The notes beneath the pieces are model-generated. The model searched no databases. It was not told the origin of the DNA and was given only the letters and a program-made list of their open reading frames with translations. Position numbers and translations under genes: made by a program. Positions 1 through 6,210 of a DNA stretch of 7,954 nt are shown in pieces. This DNA comes from Mxb001 sp044360385 (GTDB taxonomy: Bacteria; Actinomycetota; Actinomycetes; S36-B12): NCBI GenBank assembly GCA_044360385.1, contig JBIKKK010000092.1:1-7954 (forward strand), in the 5' to 3' direction. Each line of letters starts with the position of its first letter. Within the stretch, counting starts at the first letter, position 1.

Positions 1-3000
1 CGTGCTGCGTCGGATCGCGCATCCTGAGCCCGACGATCCCTTGCGCGTCGTATGCGCGCCCGTGAGGTCGGTGCTGCAACCTCTCGTGGGGGGCCTTGCG
101 GACCTCGAGCCGATGGTCGTGGAGGAGGGCGTCGACATCGACGTGGACGACCTCGTGGCCGACCTCGTCCTGCGCGGCTACTCACGCGTGGACCTGGTGG
201 AGCGTCGCGGGCACTTCGCTGTGCGCGGTGGCATCATCGACATCTTTCCCACGACCGCCGAACACCCCGTGCGCATTGAGCTCTGGGGGGACACGGTGGA
301 GGAGATACGCGATTTCGCCGTCGCGGATCAGCGGTCACGAAGCCATGTGGGTCGTGTTGTCCTGCATCCTGCTCGCGAGCTACTCCTCACGCCCGAGGTG
401 CGTGCTCGTGCACGGGACCTCGCCGTGACGCACCCGGGGACCGCGGATGTGCTCGACCGTGTGGCCGAAGGCCTCGTGGTCGATGGCATGGAGGCGTTCG
501 CCGCGGTCCTGGTCGATCGCATGGAGCTCCTGGTCGACGTGCTCCCGAAGGGGTCCCTCGTCATCCTCTGCGACCCCGAACGCATCCGCTCGCGGGCCGA
601 GGACCTGGTGCGCACCTCGCAGGAGTTCCTCGTGGCGTCGTGGCATGGCGCCGCCGCGGGGGCCGCGTCGCCCCTGGATGTCGAGGGGCTAGACCTGGCG
701 GCAGCGGCGTACCGCTCGGTCGCCGAGGTCGAGTCAGCGGCGCGTGCGCGCGGCCCCGTGTGGACGTCGGACTCCTTCGCCCAAGAGTCCGACGACCTCC
801 TCATCGACGCCCGTCCGCTGCCGGATCGGCGTGGCGGTCTCGCCGAGGTCCTGGACGACATTCGCGCGTGGCGCTCCTCGGGTGACCGGGTCGTCATCCT
901 TGCCGAAGGTCCTGGATCGGCCGAGCGGATCGCATCCTCCCTGCGCGACGAGGGCATCACCGCGACGTGGCGAGACGACGTGGCCGGCGGGATCGATGAT
1001 GAAGGCGTCGTGGTCGCGGCAGCGCGCTGGCAGGGTGGCTTTGCCTCGCCCGAGGGGCATCTCTACCTGGTGACGGAGGGTGACCTCTTCGGCGAGCGTT
1101 CACCGGTGCGCGATGCAGCCCGCATGCCATCGCGCAGGCGCCGCACCATCGATCCTCTGCAGCTCTCGGCTGGGGATCTCGTCGTGCACGAGCAGCACGG
1201 AGTTGGCAGGTACGTCGAGATGGCCCAGCGCACGGTGGCCGATGCCACACGTGAGTACATCGTCATCGAGTACGCCGCCTCACGGAGAGGCCAGCCGCCG
1301 GATCGCCTCTACGTGCCGACGGATCAGCTCGATCAGGTGACGCGATATGTCGGTGGCGAGGCGCCGGCACTGAGCAAACTCGGCGGCTCCGACTGGCAGC
1401 GGGCCAAGGCGCGGGCACGTCGTGCCGTGCGCGAGATCGCGGACGAGCTGGTGCGGCTCTACGCCAAGCGTCAGGCGACCCCGGGTCATGCCTTCGCTCC
1501 CGACACCTCCTGGCAGCGTGAACTCGAAGACGCCTTCCCCTACGTCGAGACTCCCGACCAACTCGCGAGCATCGACGAGGTCAAGGCCGATATGGAGCGC
1601 ACGATGCCGATGGACCGCGTCATTTGCGGTGACGTGGGCTACGGCAAGACCGAGATTGCTGTCCGTGCGGCGTTCAAAGCGGTCCAGGACGGCAAGCAGG
1701 TTGCGGTGCTCGTGCCCACGACTCTGCTGGTCCAGCAGCACTTCAGGACCTTCACCGAGCGCTACGCCCCCTTCCCCGTCAAGGTGGCGGCACTGTCCCG
1801 CTTCCAGACAGACGCCGAGGCAAAGCGCATCCTCGAAGGACTCGCCGACGGCACGGTGGATGTCGTGATCGGCACGCACCGCATGCTGACCCCACAGGTG
1901 CGCTTCAAGGACCTGGGTCTCCTCATCGTCGATGAGGAGCAGCGTTTCGGCGTCGAGCACAAGGAGCACATCAAGGCATTGCGCACGTCGGTCGACGTGC
2001 TCACGATGTCGGCGACCCCGATCCCGCGGACCCTCGAAATGTCGCTCACGGGCATCCGGGAGATGTCGACGATTCAGACGCCTCCGGAGGAGCGCCATCC
2101 CATCCTCACCTACGTCGGCCCCTTCGATGATCGTCAGGTGGCCGCGGCCATTCATCGTGAACTCATCCGAGACGGTCAGGTCTTTTTCATCCACAATCGC
2201 GTCGAGTCCATCGACCGGGTAGCGGGCCGCCTGCGGGATCTCGTGCCCGAGGCTCGCGTTGCCGTGGCGCATGGCCAGATGAACGAGCATGAGCTCGAGC
2301 GCATCGTCTTGGACTTCTGGGAGCGCCGCATCGACGTGCTTGTCGCCACCACCATCGTGGAGAACGGCATAGATATCCCCAACGCCAACACCCTCATCGT
2401 CGATCGAGCGGACATGCTCGGTCTCGCGCAGCTGCACCAGCTCCGGGGCAGGGTCGGCCGTGGGCGCGAGCGCGGATACGCCTACCTGCTCTACCCGCCC
2501 GAGCGCCCCCTCACGGAGACGGCGCACGAGCGACTCACCACCATCGCGCAGCATGCCGATCTGGGCTCAGGCATGCAGATCGCGCTCAAGGACCTTGAGA
2601 TTCGCGGCTCGGGCAATCTCCTCGGGGGCGAGCAGAGCGGCCACATCGCCGAGGTTGGCTTCGACCTCTATGTGAGGCTTGTCGGCGAAGCCCTCGCCCA
2701 GTCGCGCGGCGATGCGGACTCATCGCCACTCGAGGTCAAGATCGAGCTTCCCTTCGACGCGCACATTCCGCACGACTACGTCCCCGAGGAGCGGCTTCGC
2801 CTCGAGGCCTACCGCGGCATTGCCGCCGCGGTGAGTGACGCAGATGTGGATGCCGTGGCCGAGGAGCTCGTGGACCGCTATGGATCACCGCCGCTCCCGG
2901 TCGAGACACTCCTCGCCGTGGCGCGCTTGCGCGTGCGAGCACGTGCGGTCGGGGTGGGCGAGATCGTGATGGCCGGCCCCCGAGTCCGCTTCCACCCCGT

Positions 3001-3178
3001 CGATCCGCCGGAGTCGCGGCAGTTGCGGCTCGCCAGGCTCCACCCGGGCACGTTGGCCAAGCCCGCGGTCCGTACGATCCTGGTGCCGCGACCTCCCGCC
3101 GGATCGACCACTGATGTCGAACTGGTGGAGTGGGTGCGAGGAGTGCTCGACATCCTCGATCCACCGGAGGTCGGGTAG
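1..3178 (+). CDS. mfd: Transcription-repair coupling factor Mfd (5'-truncated by window edge)
   Basis: Mfd is a DNA translocase that removes RNA polymerase stalled at template-strand lesions and recruits UvrA for nucleotide excision repair. The visible part is 1058 codons, read from base 2, ending at TAG 3176-3178. Residue numbers below count from base 2. A UvrB-like N-terminal module carries RGGIIDIFP at 75-83. The CarD-like RNA-polymerase-interacting domain starts near 388 (GDLVVHEQHGVGRY from 391). The RecG-like translocase has Walker A GDVGYGKT at 543-550, DEEQ at 644-647, SATP at 670-673 and motif VI QLRGRVGR at 813-820. The C-terminal TRCF domain begins near 905 (LEVKIELP from 910). Motif spacing matches E. 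coli Mfd (1148 aa) with an offset of about 85 residues, so roughly 85-170 N-terminal residues lie upstream. The apparent GTG at base 2 is an internal codon, not the start. The frame is intact and no key motif is lost. Function is established for the family and the identification is very secure. Confidence 0.98.
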   Translation, partial: VLRRIAHPEPDDPLRVVCAPVRSVLQPLVGGLADLEPMVVEEGVDIDVDDLVADLVLRGYSRVDLVERRGHFAVRGGIIDIFPTTAEHPVRIELWGDTVEEIRDFAVADQRSRSHVGRVVLHPARELLLTPEVRARARDLAVTHPGTADVLDRVAEGLVVDGMEAFAAVLVDRMELLVDVLPKGSLVILCDPERIRSRAEDLVRTSQEFLVASWHGAAAGAASPLDVEGLDLAAAAYRSVAEVESAARARGPVWTSDSFAQESDDLLIDARPLPDRRGGLAEVLDDIRAWRSSGDRVVILAEGPGSAERIASSLRDEGITATWRDDVAGGIDDEGVVVAAARWQGGFASPEGHLYLVTEGDLFGERSPVRDAARMPSRRRRTIDPLQLSAGDLVVHEQHGVGRYVEMAQRTVADATREYIVIEYAASRRGQPPDRLYVPTDQLDQVTRYVGGEAPALSKLGGSDWQRAKARARRAVREIADELVRLYAKRQATPGHAFAPDTSWQRELEDAFPYVETPDQLASIDEVKADMERTMPMDRVICGDVGYGKTEIAVRAAFKAVQDGKQVAVLVPTTLLVQQHFRTFTERYAPFPVKVAALSRFQTDAEAKRILEGLADGTVDVVIGTHRMLTPQVRFKDLGLLIVDEEQRFGVEHKEHIKALRTSVDVLTMSATPIPRTLEMSLTGIREMSTIQTPPEERHPILTYVGPFDDRQVAAAIHRELIRDGQVFFIHNRVESIDRVAGRLRDLVPEARVAVAHGQMNEHELERIVLDFWERRIDVLVATTIVENGIDIPNANTLIVDRADMLGLAQLHQLRGRVGRGRERGYAYLLYPPERPLTETAHERLTTIAQHADLGSGMQIALKDLEIRGSGNLLGGEQSGHIAEVGFDLYVRLVGEALAQSRGDADSSPLEVKIELPFDAHIPHDYVPEERLRLEAYRGIAAAVSDADVDAVAEELVDRYGSPPLPVETLLAVARLRVRARAVGVGEIVMAGPRVRFHPVDPPESRQLRLARLHPGTLAKPAVRTILVPRPPAGSTTDVELVEWVRGVLDILDPPEVG

Positions 3179-3182
3179 CTCG

Positions 3183-3207
3183 ACAAGGGTGGCTGCGCCG
3201 CCCTTGT
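3183..3207 (+). terminator. Strong intercistronic hairpin just after mfd
   Basis: Bases 3183-3193 (ACAAGGGTGGC) pair with 3197-3207 (GCCGCCCTTGT) around a three-base loop TGC. This gives an 11-bp stem with ten Watson-Crick pairs and one G-U wobble (3190 with 3200). It starts four bases after the mfd stop codon. The downstream bases are GGGCGACG, so there is no U tract. It could be an actinobacterial terminator without U's, a partial attenuator separating mfd from the lipoprotein gene, or an mRNA 3'-end stabiliser. The hairpin itself is certain from the bases; its role is inferred. Confidence 0.5.
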
Positions 3208-3231
3208 GGGCGACGAAGTGTCAGGCGATGC

Positions 3232-3243
3232 GAGGAGCGGGAG
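3232..3243 (+). promoter_or_regulatory. Shine-Dalgarno region that fixes the lipoprotein start
   Basis: The purine-rich run GAGGAGCGGGAG lies 4-10 bases before GTG 3248. It offers GAGGAG (10-base spacer) or GGGAG (4-base spacer) as anti-16S pairing sites. Together with the lipobox position it supports GTG 3248 over the upstream in-frame GTGs at 3206 (inside the hairpin) and 3218. Confidence 0.6.
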
Positions 3244-3247
3244 CAAC

Positions 3248-3877
3248 GTGACCACGGTGATACGGCGAGGGATCATCGCGCTGGTGGCAAGCATGGCGCT
3301 GGTCGGCTGCGCGGGCCTGGGCGCAGCGGGTTCCGCGGCGACGGTCGGTGATGTGCAGGTCTCGACCCAGACTCTGGCGTCGGAGACTGCGGCAATCCAG
3401 GTGCAGAGGGGTGGCCAGTCGGGCGCGCCCGACTCTGCTCTCACCCTCGCGGTGCTGCAGAGGCTGGTCGTCACCGAACTGGTGGGCCAGGTAGCCGCCA
3501 CGCAGGGCATCACGGTCACCCAGGGTGAGATCGACGCCTCCATCGCTGAGTTCGAGGCGCAGCTCGGCGGCGCCGAGGCGCTGCAGGCGGCGTACCTCGA
3601 GGCCAACGTCCCCGCGGAGGCCATCGAGCAGCAGGTCACCCTCTCCCTCCAGGTGCGAAAACTCGGTGCGGCCCTGGCCCCTGATGGGGACCAGAATGCC
3701 CAGGAGCAGGCGCTCGTGGAATTCGTCACCGTCTACGGCGAGCAAGAGGGCATCGAGGTGAGTCCCCGATTCGGCACGTGGGACACGGCGACGCTCACCG
3801 TGGGACCACTACCGAGTGACCTGTCGACCACCGAGCAGGTGGCGGATCCGCTCGCGGGCGTCCTCCCGGCTCCCTAG
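3248..3877 (+). CDS. SurA-N-like lipoprotein without PPIase domain
   Basis: This is a 209-residue predicted lipoprotein. The signal peptide has a basic n-region (R6, R7), a hydrophobic stretch at about 8-18 and lipobox L-V-G-C with the modified cysteine at C21. It should therefore be lipidated and sit on the outer face of the cytoplasmic membrane. The body is mostly helical and Gln/Glu/Ala-rich. It resembles the SurA/trigger-factor-type N-terminal chaperone domain: a short strand-like ATVGDVQVS segment followed by long helices. It ends with VSPRFGTWD at 171-179, a motif I recall from actinobacterial SurA_N-type lipoproteins beside mazG. No parvulin PPIase domain is present and none would fit in this length. 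GTG 3248 is preferred because it has a Shine-Dalgarno sequence and gives a normal 20-residue signal. A start at 3206 would add 14 residues and lie in a hairpin. The gap to mazG is only 9 bases. Function is unknown; a secretion chaperone or envelope role is inference. Confidence 0.85.
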   Translation: MTTVIRRGIIALVASMALVGCAGLGAAGSAATVGDVQVSTQTLASETAAIQVQRGGQSGAPDSALTLAVLQRLVVTELVGQVAATQGITVTQGEIDASIAEFEAQLGGAEALQAAYLEANVPAEAIEQQVTLSLQVRKLGAALAPDGDQNAQEQALVEFVTVYGEQEGIEVSPRFGTWDTATLTVGPLPSDLSTTEQVADPLAGVLPAP

Positions 3878-3880
3878 GCT
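3875..3880 (+). promoter_or_regulatory. Candidate -10 element (TAGGCT) for leaderless mazG transcript
   Basis: TAGGCT fits the actinobacterial -10 consensus TANNNT. It ends exactly six bases before the ATG at 3887, so transcription would start at or near the A of the start codon. Its first three bases are also the TAG stop of the lipoprotein gene. No Shine-Dalgarno sequence precedes mazG (the spacer is CGCGCC), which fits leaderless translation. I see no clear -35 hexamer. The same layout occurs before eno. The motif is read from sequence; promoter activity is inferred. Confidence 0.45.
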
Positions 3881-3886
3881 CGCGCC

Positions 3887-4558
3887 ATGTCGGAGCCAGG
3901 TGACGGCCTGAGCGCGCTTATCGCGGTCATGGACCGCCTGCGCTCTCCGGGTGGCTGCCCCTGGGATGCCCGCCAGACCCATCGCAGTCTCGCGGAGTAC
4001 CTGCTCGAAGAGGCCTACGAGACAGTCGAGGCTATCGAGTCCGGTGATCGCGACGACCTGCGCGAGGAGCTCGGCGATCTCCTCCTGCAGGTGGTCTTCC
4101 ACTCCCGGATCGCCGAGGAGGATCCCGAGGATCCCTGGGGCATCGACGATGTCGCTCGGGGCATCGTCGACAAGTTGGTACGCCGCCATCCGCATGTCTT
4201 CGTCACGGAAGCCGTCGACGCGGAGGCGGAGGCCGTGACGACGCCTGAGCAGGTGGAGTCCCGTTGGCATGAGTTGAAAACCCAGGAGAAGGGTCGCGCA
4301 TCCGTCACCGAGGGAATCCCCGAGGCCTTGCCTGCGCTTCTGCGCGCCAGCAAGGTGCTCGCGCGCAGCGAGCACCTCGACGTGCCCCTGCCGCAGGTGG
4401 GCAATCCGCTTGACGATGTCGACGACGAGGAAGCCCTCGGCGACCTGCTCCTTGTGCTGGTCGCGATGAGTCGTGCGCGAGGCTGGGATGCGGAGGCCGC
4501 CTTGCGCGATGCCGTACGCCGACAGGCCAGTCGCATCCGCGAGGCGGAGGGCGCGTGA
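3887..4558 (+). CDS. mazG: Nucleoside triphosphate pyrophosphohydrolase MazG
   Basis: MazG hydrolyses (d)NTPs, including non-canonical ones, to the NMP and pyrophosphate in the cytoplasm. It acts as a nucleotide-pool sanitiser, and in E. coli it also affects ppGpp and survival. The protein has 223 residues. The N-terminal MazG domain opens with the family's CPWD signature (24-27), followed by Q30-T31-H32. It carries the metal-binding EExxE (E41, E42, E45) and ExxD (E61, D64) motifs, so this domain should be catalytic. Residues 76-106, with DPWGIDDVA and KLVRRHPHVF, are typical of the family. The C-terminal second MazG-like domain (about 145-220) is reduced. Its ExxD equivalent reads A183-L-G-D186 and no EExxE partner is visible, so it is probably structural. 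E. coli MazG is 263 aa, so this is a short version. ATG 3887 has no Shine-Dalgarno sequence but a candidate leaderless promoter. The 3' end overlaps the DUF885 gene by four bases. Identification is secure. Confidence 0.96.
   Translation: MSEPGDGLSALIAVMDRLRSPGGCPWDARQTHRSLAEYLLEEAYETVEAIESGDRDDLREELGDLLLQVVFHSRIAEEDPEDPWGIDDVARGIVDKLVRRHPHVFVTEAVDAEAEAVTTPEQVESRWHELKTQEKGRASVTEGIPEALPALLRASKVLARSEHLDVPLPQVGNPLDDVDDEEALGDLLLVLVAMSRARGWDAEAALRDAVRRQASRIREAEGA
4546..4551 (+). promoter_or_regulatory. Shine-Dalgarno sequence for the overlapping GTG start of the DUF885 gene
   Basis: GGAGGG lies inside the last codons of mazG, three to four bases before GTG 4555. The spacing is short but the site is close to consensus. 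Together with the GTGA overlap it indicates translational coupling of the DUF885 gene to mazG. Confidence 0.5.
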
Positions 4559-6183
4559 GCGCATCCGAGCAGCTCGCCGTGCTGGCGGGGCAGTCTCGCG
4601 ATGCCCTCTTCGGCTTTAACCCGGTCGCCGGGACTCAGGCGGGATGGCATGAGCACGACGGGCGCCTGCCGGACCTCACGAATCCTGCTGTCGATGCGCA
4701 CGTGCACGAACTCGATGCGCTGCTCGAGCGCATCGACGCTGTGGACGATCTCGAGCTTGCCGTCGGCGAGCAGGTGGATCTCGAGGTCCTGCGCGCGCGC
4801 CTCGCCGCAGAGGCATTCGACCTCTCGGAGATCGCGCGACACCGCTGGGATCCCCTCGTCTGGGATCCGTCGAGCGGTTTGCACGCACTTGCCATCAAGG
4901 CGTTCGCGCCGCCACACGAGCGCCTGCAGAGTGCCCACGCTCGGCTGGGTGCGGTGCCGGAATTCCTCTCCGATGCCCGGGCGACCCTGCGAGAGATGTC
5001 GGCGATCCACGTCGAGACGGCCCTGCTGCGCCTCGGGGGGTTCGATGCTGTCGTGGAGGAGTTGGCGGCGCTGGGGCCGCTGGACTCCGAGACGATTGAC
5101 AATGCTCGCGAGTCGGTGGTCCAGCACCGTGCCTGGCTCGCAGAGCAGCTGCCGCTGTCGAGGCGGGACCCCCGCCTCGGCGTGCGGCTGTATAGCGCGG
5201 CAGTGTGGCATCACCTCGACGAGGAGTTGGCCCCCGTGCAGGTGCTGGAGTTCGCGGAGGCGCACCTCGATGACGTGACCGCGCGCATGCGCGAAGTAGC
5301 AGCCGAGTATCTCGACGAGTCGGTCCACTCATCCGACATCGTGCGCCGCGCCCTTGCCGATGCTGCCGAGCATGCGCGTGTCGAGCGAGACACCCTCATG
5401 CCGACGATCCAGCGCGCTCTCGAGCGTACGACGCGTTTCGTGAGAGAGCGTGACCTGCTCACCCTGCCCGACCAGGCCCTTGACGTGGGCGACATGCCCC
5501 GCATCCACAGGGGAGTCGCGGTCGCCTACTGCGACGCTCCGGGCCCGCTCGAGACCGTGCCGGTCCGCACCGTTGTCGCCGTCGCGCCTCCGCCGGACGA
5601 CTGGGAGCCGGATCGCGTGCGGTCCTTCCTGCGCGAGTACAACGCCGACCTTCTCCAAGATCTCGCCATCCACGAGGCGATGCCCGGTCACGTCGTGCAG
5701 CTCGCCCGCGCCCGAGCATCGGACACATCACTGATTCGGCGCCTGTGTCCCTCGGGCGTCTTCATCGAGGGCTGGGCGGTCTACGCCGAAGAACTGATGG
5801 TCGACCGCGGATATGCACCCGATGACGACCCTCGCGCGCCGCTGCGCATGCGCCTTCAGCAACTCAAGATGCAGGCGCGCGCGACCCTCAATGCGATCCT
5901 CGACGCCCGGGTGCACGGTGGCGATATCGATGAAGTGGCCGCGATCGAACTCCTGCGCAGGCGCGGATTCCAGGAGGAGGCCGAGGCCGCGGGCAAGTGG
6001 CGGCGCGCGCTCCTCACCGCGGCGCAGTTGCCGACGTACTTCGTGGGCTGGCGGGGGGTGCGCCAACTCGTCGATGATCTCCGGGTGCTCCACCCGGACT
6101 GGTCGGACCGCCGCCTACATGACCTCGTGCTCGATCACGGGTCGCTGGGGCCCCGCCATCTCCGAGCGGTCCTGGGACTCTGA
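4555..6183 (+). CDS. DUF885 family protein, putative zinc metallopeptidase
   Basis: This is a 542-residue DUF885 (Pfam PF05960) protein. The family resembles gluzincin metallopeptidases, but I know of no established substrate for a member like this. The zinc-type motif HEAMPGH is at 373-379, with H373 and H379 as likely ligands and E374 as the catalytic base. A downstream E-G-W-A at 405-408 supplies a likely third ligand, E405. A late TYFVGW at 494-499 matches the conserved aromatic-Gly segment of the family. The N-terminal half is helical. Its early FNPVAGTQAGWHEHDGRLPD region is the usual DUF885 opening, so GTG 4555 fits as the start. There is no signal peptide, lipobox or membrane segment, so it should be cytoplasmic, unlike the many secreted or lipoprotein DUF885 members. 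The start overlaps the mazG stop as GTGA, implying co-translation. A role in peptide turnover is inference. Family assignment is strong; activity is untested. Confidence 0.9.
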   Translation: MSASEQLAVLAGQSRDALFGFNPVAGTQAGWHEHDGRLPDLTNPAVDAHVHELDALLERIDAVDDLELAVGEQVDLEVLRARLAAEAFDLSEIARHRWDPLVWDPSSGLHALAIKAFAPPHERLQSAHARLGAVPEFLSDARATLREMSAIHVETALLRLGGFDAVVEELAALGPLDSETIDNARESVVQHRAWLAEQLPLSRRDPRLGVRLYSAAVWHHLDEELAPVQVLEFAEAHLDDVTARMREVAAEYLDESVHSSDIVRRALADAAEHARVERDTLMPTIQRALERTTRFVRERDLLTLPDQALDVGDMPRIHRGVAVAYCDAPGPLETVPVRTVVAVAPPPDDWEPDRVRSFLREYNADLLQDLAIHEAMPGHVVQLARARASDTSLIRRLCPSGVFIEGWAVYAEELMVDRGYAPDDDPRAPLRMRLQQLKMQARATLNAILDARVHGGDIDEVAAIELLRRRGFQEEAEAAGKWRRALLTAAQLPTYFVGWRGVRQLVDDLRVLHPDWSDRRLHDLVLDHGSLGPRHLRAVLGL

Positions 6184-6198
6184 CTCCGCGGGGCTCGG

Positions 6199-6204
6199 TA
6201 GGGT
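6199..6204 (+). promoter_or_regulatory. Candidate -10 element (TAGGGT) for leaderless eno transcript
   Basis: TAGGGT matches TANNNT and is followed by six bases (TTTGGC) and then the eno ATG at 6211. This is the same geometry as TAGGCT before mazG. No Shine-Dalgarno sequence is present in the 27-base gap after the DUF885 stop. CTGACT at 6180-6185 resembles a -35 box, but its 13-base spacing is too short to be convincing. This may give enolase its own promoter. Promoter function is inferred. Confidence 0.5.
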
Positions 6205-6210
6205 TTTGGC

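Noticed and set aside
1280..2554. A 424-codon open frame on the minus strand inside mfd
   Set aside because: It lies wholly antisense to the conserved Mfd translocase domains. Long antisense frames are expected in high-GC coding DNA with biased third positions. The peptide shows no recognisable domain.
3206..3250. Upstream GTG starts (3206, 3218) for the lipoprotein
   Set aside because: The 3206 codon lies in the right arm of the hairpin. Either start would put extra charged residues before the signal peptide. GTG 3248 has a Shine-Dalgarno sequence and places the lipobox Cys at residue 21.
4118..4135. Tandem copy of GAGGATCCC in mazG
   Set aside because: It encodes Glu-Asp-Pro twice within an ordinary acidic stretch of MazG. 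Two 9-base copies are too few and too short to suggest a functional repeat.
4015..5328. A 437-codon minus-strand open frame spanning the mazG/DUF885 junction
   Set aside because: It crosses two well-supported plus-strand genes, its end is low-complexity Ser/Arg-rich, and no family features are visible. It is a codon-bias shadow.
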